64,000 bases of DNA from Siphlonurus alternatus (GCA_949825025.1 OX463779.1:26642816-26706815), one strand, 5' to 3'. Shown: positions 14,240-27,597, counted from the first letter of the stretch. Notes: generated by a model from the sequence alone, not told the origin. Translations and numbers: made by a program.

Positions 14240-17200
14240 GTCAAAGACGACTGAATCAGAAGATGTGCCCCCGAGAAAGTGGAGACCGCCGAGCTCGCTG
14301 CTTTAGACGGCGGGCCACGCTCTGAATGTCGCTAAGCGAGAGGCTAATGGCATCAACAACAGTCTCTGCAGCCAAATCGAGATCAAGTCAAATGAAATAC
14401 TGACTGATGAGAAGAATAAATCTCGGGGGGCTGCCTCATTTTCTCACTAAAAGCAATCTTAAACCAAATTATATTGACGGTGCCATCAGTTTCTCAAATA
14501 TAAACAACGCTTCGTTTAAACATCAGGCTAGGAAATTTTTGGAGTTGGACCACCTGATGTCACACTACTCGTTAAGCAACTTCAGATTTATTTCCGTATT
14601 GAGATGTGAATCACAAACAAAATTCCGAGGGGCCATAATTTAGAGAGAGTTCATTGATTATGCCATTAATTGACTGATATTATATAATATCTCAAGTACG
14701 AGTCACCATATTGTGCTCTCAAAAACACATTTTCAATTAGTACATAGGATGGCTGCGTGCGTTTCGCCTTAAAAGTAGGCAGCCAGCACTGACCGCTTAA
14801 CTTTTCACTGGGAGGTCAGTGCTGGCTGCCTATCCTAATGCACGGTGAATCGCAGAAAGATTTTTCGCAATAGAAACATCTATCATCTGTAATACTAACA
14901 ATTTTTAGTTTTTCATTTCTTTGTTTGTTAATTGATTGATTCGCCTTTGTATGTTTTTTTATTAAATAGTTGAAAATATAATTTTTACCATAATAAATTA
15001 TAAATATTGTTTTAAAAATAAAGGTATATTGAAGTTGTTTTCTATTTTGATAATTTTATTGTGGACAGTGTCTTTTGATTTTTTTTTAATCTATAATATA
15101 TAATATTAAATAAATGCAGCATTTTCCTTTTTCGGTATTTACATTTTCTTACCTTCTCCCCAAACACTTTTTACGTCATCTTGAATGGCGAAGCAACCAC
15201 TTCGATTTTTTCCCTTTGCTACATACTCTTCTGGTTCAATACCAACAAATCAAACGGGAGCTGGCTTTAATAAGATTCAAACGTCATCAAATACAGGCAT
15301 GCATATTTCTTATATTTTGAAAGTGATTTCATTCTTTTTTTATCATCACTTCAGTTAAAATTGCAGCAAAAATTAAAATTCAGTTAAATTAACTATAGTT
15401 AAAATTACAACAGAGCACAGAGATTACATAAGCACAATGAACATGGTGGTACGCTACACAAGTCTATTGGCGCAGGGTATGCCACCCAGTGTCCAAGAAG
15501 TCCAGGACAACTGAGTGCATTCCCCGCGCCACCGGACTCGAGCGATGATCGCCGTGAAGAAAGTTCGAATTATTTATTCAACTATGACTGTTTGCACAAA
15601 AGTACATTACGAATTACGTCATTTCTACATAATAATAAACACTGAAACAACACCAATCAACAAGAACAGCAAAACATACACACTCCATATGAGAAATCGC
15701 GCCCAGTGTTCATTCAAGCTCCGAACTACTGGAAGCATTTCCCACAGGAGACGTGGCCAAACGATTTCGAAGCTTCCAGATCATTTTCTCTGCTAAGGAA
15801 TGCGTGCTTGGAGGAGCGGTTTCTTGCCAGGGAATATTATATGATACACTGTACATAGATCATTTTACTAATCACAAAATTGTTTGTCTTTAATATAGTA
15901 AAAAAATTCAGAAAATATGTATATTGATTTATATTTAGTATGGTTGAGATTTTTTTTTTTTAATTTTTAAAATTAAACATAAACTCACGGGACTTAATAA
16001 AAAAAATTTCTTTTGCTAAAAATTGTCTAAAAAAAATCACAATTAATAATTTCACAACAAAATTTTGAGTTCGTGTTTAATTGCGGGAGACTAACAATGT
16101 AGATTAACTCGTGCAATCATCGTCATATTTAAAAGTACACTTTTTCAATAAACCTATCGATTACCGATTACATGGTTTTTCCATAGAGCGATGGGACTAA
16201 ATGCTTACGCGTTGATCACACAGCTGAAAATCGGAGCACATCTTTGATCGACCATAAATAAAGCAGTCAGATTGACCTCGCGGCTCAGGCGTCCATATTC
16301 ATGAGCAGCTGATGACTTCACCACACTTTCCTGTTCTCTTGCATATTTAACAAACATACGTGCCTCTCAATACAGTTGCAAATTATTAGCAGAGCGAGCT
16401 GCTTTCTCCGACTGCACTGTTCTCTTGTAGCCTGACACTGGTGGTCCACGACGCGGGTCCGAGGTCCAGCAACTGAGTCACTGAGAGTCCAGTCATACTG
16501 CTCAAATACAACGTTCGATTGCCACAAATATTGACCATACTGAAATTATCAACTAAACTCTCAGTTGAAAAATTAGTTCTGCATTATGTGGCGATGCATT
16601 GTTGTAAAACAATAATTTGTAATATTTAAAATTTTAATTAGTTATTTTGATATTTCAAACTTTTTTTTATTTAATTTAACAATAAATAAATACAAATTTT
16701 ATTCACTTCAATTGGCATTAATCAATTTAATTTAACTATTTTGATAATCCGACCTTGCATACATCGTGCAATAAATGTATTGCTTGAGAGGGTGTATATT
16801 CTAAATTTTACAAATGTACTATTTTTTTATTTAGACGTGTATTACATAGTATAATAATTATTATGTTCATGTTTCATAATTAAAAGAAGGAGGGTTAAGT
16901 TATAATTATTCAGTCTTAAATTTTAATATCATGTTTAATCAAATACTAACTTCACTAACAATCTAAAACTAATATACTAGTATGTTCTCTAAACGCTATA
17001 AACAACTATAGCTGGAGTTTCCAACCATGTTATCTCACTGTGGTACTTGACTCATACTTGACGATCTAAACTTTATATTTACAATAAATTAAAGCAAACT
17101 TACAGTGTTAGAATTGCTTATAGCATGTGTTTGCATGATAGTAAAATTATAAAAATTAATTAACTTGTTTTTGTGTTTTCACTTTGTTTCACGTGGGTGG

Positions 17201-18176
17201 TTATTTTGCCATGGAGCTGTCAGTCATATCGCACTGCATGTAGGCTGGTGAGAGTGAAACTTGCATTTGCGGGGAGGTGTGGAGAGTGGGTGTGGTCTGG
17301 AGAGAGCATCGTGACCTCAAACCACGGCGGCCCCCTGCATGCACTTACCACGGTGTCGATGGTGACATGTGGATGAGACTACCTCTCCAGTAAACGCAGC
17401 CTCTTATGACCTTAATTCCCTAAGTCACGAACGCGTTACGAACTTTTATAACTCTTAAGTTAAAATGAAAAAAAAAAAAAGAAAAATATTTATATTTGTC
17501 ACGGAAGAAAAAAAAAACTCTGGAATTTCTATTGTGTACAGTAAAATTGATGTTATTTCCATCCTTACATATGGAATGTGAAACATCGACGTGTGTATCA
17601 TTTTTGTTTAGATCATCATCTCAAATTATAACCATAAAAAATACATAACTTGATGAAATTGTTCGCAGACCTAGCTGTACATTTTTGGATTTTGTAATCA
17701 TTTTTTTTTTTTTTTTTTGTCTTGTTGTTTTGGATAGGTCACTTTATCTCGACTCGTGTTTATAAACTTATTTTTTGTACTGAAATAATACACACGTCAG
17801 CAACGTAACTCCTTCTCCACGTACACGTTCCATCACCTTAAACTTTTTTCCAACTCCGTCAAGATCTAACATGCAAGTCCAAATGTTCAAAGCACTGAAA
17901 CTTTGTTTAATTTTCAACTTCACGTCCCATCAAAGCCTATATACAGAAGATGTTTTTATCCTGAATTTAAAAGCTTACTTCTTATGTATAATATATTAAA
18001 ACGAAATCGATCATGAAGGGACATGATCTATTTTAAAAGGCATATAACTGATAGTATCTCTTAAATATTAAAATCTATTTCATTTCAAGCAATAATATAT
18101 ATTAGTTATAGTATTCATTTTTTAATAGAAAATAATAAAAAAAAAATAAAAGTATATAAAAGATCTTTATATTATA
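14240..18176. other. Noncoding DNA with GC islands
   Basis: Islands lie at about 14240-14350, 15430-15835, 16200-16510 and 17195-17410. The frame at 15515-15796 has no recognised domain and lies in a block that could equally be a degraded repeat. The remaining sequence is AT-rich with homopolymer runs (for example poly-T at 17701-17718). Confidence 0.45.
14777..14831. repeat. 18-bp perfect stem-loop, GC-rich
   Basis: AGGCAGCCAGCACTGACC pairs perfectly with its complement across a 19-base loop. Flanking bases show weaker complementarity (CTGCG on each side). The size is compatible with a small-RNA hairpin or a short foldback remnant; the mature sequence resembles no miRNA I recognise. Confidence 0.75.
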
Positions 18177-18464
18177 ATGGACAATTTGCATGAAATTTTT
18201 TATTGCAGAAATGGATAGAGGGTACCAAATTGTACTACTCTGAATTTTTTCAGATTTTATTGAAAGTCAGTTTTATGACGTCACGGGCGTTAAGCGCCTA
18301 TCCTTTTCTTAAGGACAGACTCCTCGTGACGTCATAAAATCGACTTTCAATAATTTTTTAAAAATAGTTTCCAGTCTCTAAAGAATCTGAAAAAATTCAG
18401 AGTAGCATAACTTTGCACCCTCTATCCATTTCTGCAGTAAAAAAATGTCATGCAAATTGTCCAT
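18177..18464. mobile_element. Palindromic MITE, family A copy 1
   Basis: A 288-bp foldback element whose halves are near-complementary throughout. It begins ATGGACAATTTGCATG and ends with the complement; TA precedes the left end and TG follows the right end. Internal landmarks shared with the copies at 54.3, 55.9, 57.0 and 58.7 kb are TTGCAGAAATGGATAGAGGG, a CTCTGAATTTTTTCAG word and a TATTGAAAGTC word. TGACGTCA lies in each arm (18276-18283 and 18327-18334). It has no coding capacity, so it is non-autonomous. TA target preference suggests a Tc1/mariner-type source, by inference. Confidence 0.88.
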
Positions 18465-21400
18465 TGTACAATATAGAGTTTCTAGAGTGCACATATTTAA
18501 ATATTATACATTATGCATGTATATAAAATATAGACATATTTTCATAATGATGTACCAGTGCATGATTAATTTACAAAAACAATCTGTTAGATATTAAAAT
18601 GTATCAAACTTTAGTAAGAAAATTGTTTTCTCGTCATGCAATATAATAAACTTATTTGAAAGTATAAAATAGGTTGCAAAATTAGCAAAATTAGAACGGA
18701 CTACAAGTAGATTAACATCGGTGTTATCATGTGGCCGGGAAGAAGTTCTCACGGCAGATTAAACTTAGCAGTTGATATTAATTAACAGCAATAAAACCAT
18801 TAAAGGTCCCCCCTCGTGTATCAAATAAGCAATTTTATGACTACCACCTTGTAGCAAGCAGGAACGAATTCACTGCAATGTACGCTTGCTTGCACTTTAT
18901 ACTTTCGTTCTACATTAATTTCAAACCCTGCATGGTAAACGTTGTATGCATTAGAAGCCATTTCTCACTAACTCCTCTTTAAATAAGCTTGGATAAAAAA
19001 AAAAACGTTCTGTGATATGCACAAATTGCATTCCGAGATTCCTTCATTTGTGTTTCATCACCAGGCAGTTAGGGGGTGAGTTACACGCGCGGATGCAACG
19101 TGCTGCAGTGAAATTCGAGTGCAACATCAGACCTGCCTGCTCTGGATCTCACCCTTCCTCATTATCCTTTCAGCTTAATTAAAATCTTAAGTAAACGGAA
19201 ATATTGCGCCATGAATCATACACACATTACGACTGGCTGCATTGTCGTACTCCTCCGCAGCTGTCTCTGGTCTAGACGACGTAACCATGTTAACGCTGAT
19301 GGATCCAATTATTGACTGTGTGTGTGGTTTTACCAAGCTTTCGGTCTATTTCTATAAACAAACCACAAATAACTTTTTTTCTCTCTCTCACCTTTTTTTT
19401 TACTTAAGTTGCCAACAATTTAGAATTAAATGAAGAGATATTTAAAAGTTGATGTATTTTACGTCATTTTTTCATCATTAATTTTTATCATAATTTCTTT
19501 TTATTATTTCTTATCATCCAGTTATCACATTGATCTCGAGTTAACGATAAAATGGTTGTCTATTTTTTGTTTTGAAGTATTTCTAGTGACATAATTGTGT
19601 TACAATATATCATCACACTGTTATATAATAGGTTTCAGGCAATGCTGTTTTATGCAACAGTTTATAGCAATATTAATGCATTATTGATTTTTTTTATTTG
19701 TGAAGACATTGATTGGTAATGGGACTTCATTTTTATAAATTATTTCAGTTCACACCTGTGCATGATAATTTTTAAGTTTTTACTTGTGTCAAATACATGC
19801 CTGAACATTGTAAAAAGTAATATGACATTCTGTCCTGCCTCTTAAAAAGTGTGGTCCCATGTCGGCTAATGTGTTGACTAAACATGCTGGCGTCAAAGTT
19901 TGTTACATATGCGAAGCACTCGGAGGTGACTAGATTTATCGGGGCGCGCTCCACTCACTCACGCTACTCCGCCACCACGACTAATGGCTCACAAATAGAT
20001 CTCCCATTGAGAGACAGCTGATCGAGGGCTAGGCCTGATTCATGGCCCGGGCTGACAAACTCATATGGACAAGGTTCTTGTAAAGTGTAGCCGTGTTTAA
20101 TGCGTATTTATATATTTAGATTACTATAAAATGTCGCAATATCGCACGCTATGAAAACAATCGTATTAATCAAAAAGAGTTTTTTTTTTCTCGTTTTCTA
20201 GAAAATTATTTAATTTGATAAGAATATGCAAAATGCTATTGTATGTGAAGTACTATTTCTTCAATTATCTGTAATCATCAAACTGCTGATATCATCAAAT
20301 TGCAAGTTGACAATTAGCAGAACAATAGTTGGTTGACTTAACACATCTGTCTGATTATGAATCTGTCCAGTTACAACTAAATCAAACCTCCATAATTATT
20401 AGTTTTAGTGATAACAATCGAGGGCAATTGTTTCCCATTTTAATCACTTCATCCGTAACCTTCAATTGATTATAAAATGTCGTATTATTAAATTGTATTT
20501 TCACGTAATCACTAATTTTAATAACTGTATTTAAACCAAAAAAGGATAGAGCTTCAAAGACTGATTATATTATATAGATAAATATTCTCTGGTACACAAA
20601 CATACTCAACCACGAAGTTTGGCGTGTTTGTATTATCTTCAGTCATTAATAATTAACATTCAAATATTTATTCAATCACATCAATTTCTAATAATATAAT
20701 TTAATTTAACATTAAAAAACAATATAAATATATAATTATGTACAACAATACCAAAAATTAATACACTCCCATTGGCATATTAATCGACGGAAAGCCACAT
20801 TGGATAGTCATTATAATGTTATTGGTGCGCCTGTAAAGCTGGCAAACCTTTCACCATCTTTATAAAACTATGTTGCCTAACTATACGGATTATACTTTCT
20901 GTTCCTGCAATTCGTCAGGAAATGTGTTAAAAATTGGACAGTCCAATGTGTCAAACTGCTCACACCTCGCTTATTAAAACATTAAAAGATTTTTCCTCCC
21001 ATTTCCGTCCGAAAATTCCATGAGCGTTGTTAGGAAAGTGACATCCCGGTCCGCACGCGTCACCTTGGTGCTCGATTGTGATGCGCGAGGGCCCGCGCGG
21101 TACCGTTGCTCCCTCTCCGCGTGACTCGCATCGAACAGCGCACTCTCAAGGTCTCGAGGGGGCACTGGGTTCGAGCCTATCACAAATCTCCGGAGGCTGT
21201 TTAGGGGGGTGATTCTCGGAGACTGTGGTTACAAAAATATGTAAATTAATACTGAAAGTCGCACTAATTACTTTTGTAGTTTTAAAAATAAAAAAATAAA
21301 CTTACCATGTAAAAAAGTAGATATGTAATTTTAAACATTTGAATTTTATCATTTGCAATTTACATTAAATTACTAATAAAACTCCTTATTTTACATTAAG

Positions 21401-23733
21401 TAGTATTAAACTATATATATGGAAGCAATAATGCAAGTGCAAGTTTGCTGCTTCGCATATGATGTATGCACACTCACTATTTTGGTTCGCCAATGAGATA
21501 ACTGATAAGGAGTAATCTGTATTATAGGAGAAAAAAACTCACAAAATGGAGTGGAAGTTCAACGGTTAAATAATGAAATTTATTTTTCATAGTTTATACT
21601 TTTATAGATAGATATCGGTAATGACTAAAACATAAAACTGTAAGATATTTATCAACAAATTAAATGTATTGAATTTATTAAATGTAAGTTATTGGTTGAA
21701 ATTACATCACATATGGTAATTAACTATTTTGATGTGATTTGCATATATTACATAAAGTATGTGAAGTAAAAACTATTATAAAGTATTTATTAATTAATAA
21801 GGACTGTAATTGTGTGACAATAAACAATGTAAATGGAATGCACTACATGTACGGACTGATCGTTAATTACATGGGAAACTCGTCAATATTTTGTGATTGT
21901 TCGTTTGTAGCGACGTCCATAAAATCGACTATAAGTCAGCCTGTTAGAGCTAGCTACTTTATGTTATGCCGTACGCACGCCCTGAGTAATGCTTTGCTAA
22001 TTTACATATTTATTCCATGTTATATTACACTGTTATTTATTGAGAAACCACGTAGACCTACTTCTTGTTCAAATGCATATTTTTTCTTCTTCTCTTAAAA
22101 AAAAATAATAATAATAATAAACGTTGTTGGAATATGAATTTTTAATGTGACCTACAAAGCGCAAGGTGTGGATTTGTTTTGGTTAAGGAACGCTCTAAGT
22201 TCAAACAAAGGGTACGTTTTTTTTTTTATTACCTCGTCGCAATTTCTAGTCTTATAATCTGCAGGCTGTGTGTAAAATAACTTATCATAGAAACAGAGAA
22301 ATTTTGCAATAAAAAATAATTTTATGTCAACAAACTAATGTTTATTCTGCATGTTGAGCTATGTTGTGAATATGGTTCGGAATTTAGATTTGTAATTAAC
22401 CAGATTTAATCTGAATTTAATTAATTAGATTTATTATTTCATTAAAAATCATTTTATATATATTTATCATGTAAATGTTTTTTAACATATTATTATAAAA
22501 TCAAACAAAATCGAACCCTATTTCCCCGGATACATCTGCAATAAAGGTTTGTATTAATCACAGTTAATTGTTACAGTCATTGACGGACGTCGGCTGCTGG
22601 AACAACGAACATCCATTGATAACATCCCTTGTGCGGTCCCGCCGCTCGAGGAGGAATTAATTAATGCCCATGTTAATTTAGCGGCGGACAGGTGCCCGTG
22701 CAACAAACACGTCTGGCCGGTCCGCCGTATACTATAGCAGCGCGTTTTTCTCTCTCCTGGCCAGATTTTTTTTTTTTTTTTTTTACGAATCTTTGATCGT
22801 GTTCCATGGTTTCAAAGTTCCTGTGTGCGCTTTATATGTAAGTCCTATTAACGTTAACTTGAATATATCAGCTCATTACGAATCCTCATTACAATATCAC
22901 TACTTACATTTTCATGGGGGTCTTCTTGTCAGCATTCTTGTAATGTAATGTCACATTTCTGTAATGCCAACACGCTATACAAACTGCATTTTTTTTTTTC
23001 TTTTATCCAAAAGAACACACTATTTATGGTTTTAATTTTCATTACATTTTACATTAGGTTTAATATCAAAGTGCTGTTACCGACATTGATTTGTTAAGTT
23101 CAATAATTAATGCACCAGTAGTATGTTGCAGCAGTAATTAGAGGAACAGTTTATGTGATCTCCAGTGTACCTTGCATATTATGCTGATGGCAGGAACATG
23201 GCAAACAAGCGCGTCTTGGATCGAGGAATCTTATTGCTGCTATTCGCCGCTCGATATAGTCGAACCAGTATGACGTTCCCACTAAAAAGTCCGGAATTGT
23301 GAGGTTTTTCGGCTCTTCTGTTGGTACTTCAAAGCTGGAATTTTACCTAGTGGATGTAATATTGCCCTCACAGTTAAGCTGCAAAGCAGAAGCGTCCTGA
23401 AAACGGCCCTTCCGGTGAGATGGTCGCACCGCTCGAGTGTGTCCAGCTCTCATTAGCGACCGATCAAGCGCCGCCGCCGCTGTCCGCGTGTCCAGCAACA
23501 TTTACGACCGCCCCGAATCGACCTTACATGCACAAACCAAGTCTACTCTGTTAATGTTGCCAGTGTTTTTTTGTAACCAGCATTTTTCTATAAATTTGAA
23601 AATATAAAAATGCATAAATTTTTACTAAATATAAAGAGATAAAAAACGTTTATGCTGAATGAAGATCTAACAACAAAACACTGATGGTTAATTTTGATCA
23701 TCAGTAAGTTACCCGCTCTCATGTGGCCATCCT
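18465..23733. other. Noncoding DNA with GC islands
   Basis: Islands at about 19040-19160, 19910-20065, 20990-21220, 22570-22760 and 23180-23525 interrupt AT-rich DNA. The island at 22570-22760 holds GAGGAATTAATTAATGCCCATG (dense homeodomain cores) next to CpG-rich GCGGCGGACAGG. The island near 21163 contains GGTTCGAGCC, which resembles a tRNA B box but has no cloverleaf around it. No gene is recognised. Confidence 0.45.
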
Positions 23734-24080
23734 GCACTGCCCACTTTATCAAGGCCTGCGCACTATAATATAGATCTCGATTGTTTTTATGAAATAGTAT
23801 ATATATAGTCCTAGATTTTCAATTTTACATTGAGTTATATGCAACTTTGATCCCGAAATTTTCATGGAAGGGGTTATTCTAAAATTTTGAAACTTTACAC
23901 ACGGCATGAGATATGGGGTTCAGAAATTATGCTTGGGGTGTGAAAATATCAAGAAAAATTTATTTCTATTGGATTTAATTTGAATTTTACAATTCTATCT
24001 ATAGCAAATGGGGTGGACTATAACTATATTTTTCTTCGCGCGCTTCGCAGTGCGCCAGGCCTTGGTGAAGTGGGCAGTGC
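23734..24080. mobile_element. Non-autonomous DNA element with terminal inverted repeats
   Basis: Terminal arms begin GCACTGCCCACTT and continue through CAAGGCCTG to GCGCACT, about 30 bp each with a few mismatches. The flanks carry a 5-bp direct repeat, ATCCT, at 23729-23733 and 24081-24085. The interior is AT-rich and noncoding. The superfamily is not assigned. Confidence 0.7.
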
Positions 24081-24085
24081 ATCCT

Positions 24086-25453
24086 GATGTGATATAACTG
24101 AAGATCTAAACGTTTTTTTTTTCTTGGCTATAGCCCTCTCGTTTCTCCACCAAAATTTTAAACTGTCATCAGTCACATTATACATACTAATGTTTGAAAT
24201 TTGAAATTTTACGAAAGTTTTCATTTTTGCATGGTTAGAAGTTAAAAGTCCACTTTTTTGCTCCCAAAACGTCAAAATCTCCTGAACTTTTACCTTTATG
24301 TGGGTGACTGGACACTTTAGTGAATGGGATATCCTTTTTCATGTCATCCATTGAGTTGTTGTACTGTGTTTTATTTTGTACTGATACTCAATAAGCAACT
24401 ATTATTATTATTATATAAAACTCCAGAACCAGACTTTTATCGATATGAAACAAGACTTAAATGCTGAACTTCCCAGCAGCATGCAGAGAGAGGAACAATT
24501 ATGTAACGCAAGAGCTTCAACGAGACCTGATTAACATTAAATGTTATACAAAAGTTTCCCAGCGCACTTAAGAAATTTTCTCAGAGAAGCTTTCATCTTT
24601 ATTGTTATTTATACTTTATCGCATCGCTATATATATTTTCTAAACGGAGTTACATATTCCGTTGTTTGCCGTTACCAAAGCGTCCTTCTTGGCTAAAAGT
24701 TCAAGGCCTTGTCCACCCCAACACTGATGGCAAGTCAATAATTCCAAGCACGGTGAGTGTCGCTTCCTTCCTTGCCAAAAATTCTGGCTATATTTCTAGC
24801 GATTTTGCTGCTGCCGTGAATTTGAAGATTCTATCTCCGCCGCTGTTTTGTGACGGCTCTTATATTGACTGCAGCTGACATGATTATGACGTCATAATTT
24901 AGCGACTTCCTCACAATTAACACGCTTCCTTGCCCACCTTCGCTGCACGAGAACGTATATTTTTTATATTTTAGCAAAATTCTCATTATAAAATGTAAAA
25001 TTGCGTGAGAAATGATAAAAAAATGTAAACGTGATGTTACGAAGAATTCACATATTTGCTTCTTTTTTTGTGGAGTTGTCGAGATTGTCAAATATTTCTT
25101 ATAACGTTAGCTGTATGTTTTAGTTTAAAGATGGTAATGACTAATGATACAAATGTTTTGGTACGTAAATTTTGAAGTTGTTCATAAGTGAGCTATGTAC
25201 TATTCACGTATTATTCAGTACTGTAATAACGTACGCTTAAGTTTGATTTTGGATTGGGTATTGGGAGTTCCGCTTCAGGAAAAAATGAACTGATCGCTTC
25301 CTTAAAATGACAACGCTTTGATCGCTGGTAAATTAATACAATATTATAAGAGGATAATTTTATTTTAGTGCCAACCCGCTTGCAAGTAAGGCTCGTTCCC
25401 TCTTTGACACTTATATATATTATTTACTTGTAAGACCTGCATGGTTGCTTATA
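24086..25453. other. AT-rich noncoding DNA
   Basis: No gene is recognised. A TGACGTCA palindrome lies at 24887-24894. The frame at 24666-24878 has a TTG start and no recognisable domain. Confidence 0.5.
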
Positions 25454-25457
25454 TTAA

Positions 25458-25775
25458 AGGCATACAGGCCTCAAATTACAAATTAGACAGTCACCAAGTG
25501 GGTTTAGAGTATATAATCAACATTCGCATCATTTTTTTCCACGCGTGATGCATCCGTGCGAATTCGCAGTTCAAAATAAGAAATTTAGTCCTTGATGACG
25601 TCACAACTCAATGCTAATCGGTGCTAGCTGTGAGTTGTGACGTCAGCAAGTACTTTCTTTACAGCGCGACTTCGCACAGACGCACCGCGCGTAGGTAAAA
25701 ATAATACGAATGTTGATTATAAACTTGAGCAACACTTAATGACTGTCTAATTTGTAATTTGAGGCCTGTATACCT
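25458..25775. mobile_element. Foldback element with TTAA target sites
   Basis: Arms start AGGCATACAGGCCTCAAATT and remain alignable for over 100 bp. TTAA flanks both ends (25454-25457 and 25776-25779), the target typical of piggyBac-type transposition. The centre is a second inner palindrome, GACGTCACAACTCA, with TGACGTCA in each arm (25596-25603, 25638-25645). It has no coding capacity. Confidence 0.85.
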
Positions 25776-25899
25776 TTAAGAAGATAAGAAGTCGGTGTAA
25801 GACCGAAATGGATGAAGAGCAGTGATGCGAGCCAGAAGCAAAAAGAGCTCACAACGCGAAATGCTGTTGGAGTTATGAAAACATTTTTTCATTCAAACC

Positions 25900-26540
25900 C
25901 TAAAGTTTCCAGCTTGTTTCTGTGGTTTCCTGGCCGCGATGGTGCTACCACGACGTCCACTAGCGGAGGCTCGCGGGGCTAATTGGCGAAGATAAGATCG
26001 CGAGATGCCGCCCCCTTCCCCTTGCAGGACACCCGCGGGTCTGAGATTCCCTGAGGAGCACCAGCAAAGGGCTAATTACCGGCGGACTGTGAAGGATCAC
26101 TGTGACAGTGGGTACGACATAAATTACTTGCATGAAAGTGAGCTATATTATAATTTTTTTAATTAAATGTTTAAATTTATGAATTTTGTTGATCCAGTGA
26201 AAATATAATTTTTTAATATTTTTATTATTAAAATAATAGATACAGTCCTACCAAGACAGGAAGCCTTATAGGTAGGTGCTGGTAAAATAAAATTAATTTA
26301 AACAAAACATTGGTGATTTTGTTTAAAAGGACCTGGTTACCCCGGGATTTTTTTTTTATTTTTCTCTATTACACTCTATAATACATGACATGTCCTTATG
26401 ACGCTCGACAAGTACTCCATGCAAATGTTGGCGACACCTCGAGAGTGGGGCATCACGTGACCTCCGCACGGCGACTCCGCGGACAATGTCACGTGCAGCA
26501 GTCTGGGGAAATTGGTGACTCACGGCTCGTGCTCGTTCGA
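25900..26540. promoter_or_regulatory. Two GC-rich islands with GATA and homeodomain words
   Basis: The first island (about 25900-26115) contains AAGATAAG (GATA type), GGGGCTAATTGG and GGGCTAATTACC (two similar homeodomain sites about 90 bp apart) and GTGACAGTG (TALE type). The second (about 26385-26540) contains ATCACGTGACC and TGTCACGTGC, two CACGTG E-boxes. Function is inferred from motif clustering only. Confidence 0.4.
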
Positions 26541-26997
26541 TGATTGAAGCTCCATAAATTTTGCAAAAAAAAAAATCAGTATCGTCATGCTGATGGAAAA
26601 TAAGTAACATTTCGCAACACAAAAACCACATGCAATATAATTATATGAATTCAAACTCAGAGATTTTATGCAGATGTTATACCCGTCGCAAAATTAATTA
26701 TTACCTGAGACAGTGAGTTAAAACAGAAGTCGAGGTAAAAAGTAAATAAAATAAAAAATTAGTGCAGTTTTATTGTAATTATGTAGTTGTAAATGAATTT
26801 GTGTAATTGGAAATTTAATTTTAAATCTGTGACATGCAGAAGGGAATATATAATATTTTTTAATATTAAATCTTTGTAGCGTGAGACTAAGCGTGTCACA
26901 ATAAAACTAAGTTCGACGACTAAACAAGATGGTGTGTTTGCATAAAGATTTCAATTCTCTGCACTTCAGAAAAAACATTATTTTCTTATAATTTCAA

Positions 26998-27405
26998 TTT
27001 TTTTTTTTTTTTTTTTTTACAAGGATACACCCCTAAGAGCTTAGAGCTCGCGGCGGGTTACTGGGTAGGGATAAGGTAGGGAACGGATAGTGGCCACGGC
27101 CTGCATGCTTACGCGTCCCAGCATTCGCTGAGGTGAGACTGAGGAAACCGTGGAAAACCTCAGTCAGGACGGACACCTCTACTTTTTCTCAATGGACCAA
27201 AGCGATGTCCAAAGCCTGGGGAACCACACACAAGTGCATCACTGCACTGGGTGGAAAGCGAGACGGATTTACCCCAGGGAGGGAGCAGCGTATTTTTTAC
27301 TTGAAACGGTCACCCATCCAAGTACTAACCACGCTCGATGTAGCCTGACGTCGGTGATCTAACGAGAACCGGTCAATGCACTGCGCCACACTCGACCTCC
27401 GTTTG
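26998..27405 (-). mobile_element. SINE with 5S rRNA-derived head (SINE3 type)
   Basis: Read on the minus strand, the element opens near 27401 with a 5S-rRNA-like head. It contains ACCGGTTCTCGTTAGATCACCG and then GGTTAGTACTTGGATGGGTG, the 5S internal-promoter C-box region (27311-27330 on +). The body follows (GAGGTTTTCCACGGTTTCC, GAATGCTGGGACGCG, GGCCGTGGCC), then a 3' poly-A seen as poly-T at 26998-27018. That body pattern occurs in arthropod SINEs. A 5S head supplies a type 1 RNA polymerase III promoter. There is no coding function. A clear target duplication was not found. Confidence 0.85.
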
Positions 27406-27579
27406 ATCCGGTAAATCACTGTTTTGGCTCTCCACAGTGAAGTCGATGTTGATTACTTCCCCGAGTCTCAGCAAATCGCAGTTATCAAGAGTTCATTTTT
27501 ACCATTGAGAATGGTGATTAAGATAAGCATAAATAACGAACATTTCCATAAGAACCTGCACCGTGGGAAACAGGAAGGT

Positions 27580-27597
27580 GGGGGGGGGAGGGGGGGG
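27580..27597 (+). repeat. G-rich run (G9-A-G8)
   Basis: Two long G runs separated by one A, with further G runs alongside. Such sequence can form G-quadruplex structure and is prone to slippage. Confidence 0.9.

Noticed and set aside
15430..15835. Possible LTR fragment or short gene
   Set aside because: There is a tRNA-primer-like TGGCGCAGG word and a 93-codon frame, but no paired LTR, TG...CA ends or polyprotein remnant was found.
17331..17345. CTCF site on the minus strand (CAGGGGGCC)
   Set aside because: Only about 11 of 14 positions match, with a mismatch in the GGC(A/G) core; similarly weak words near 41412 and 47597 were also left out.
21140..21175. tRNA gene suggested by GGTTCGAGCC
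   Set aside because: No A box, no acceptor stem and no anticodon arm at the right distance upstream.
27133..27362. Overlapping frames in the SINE, also seen at 55617-55871
   Set aside because: They are translations of the SINE body, which is noncoding.
27307..27401. Functional 5S rRNA gene on the minus strand
   Set aside because: Only part of the 5S sequence is conserved and it runs directly into a SINE body with a poly-A tail; it is a SINE head.
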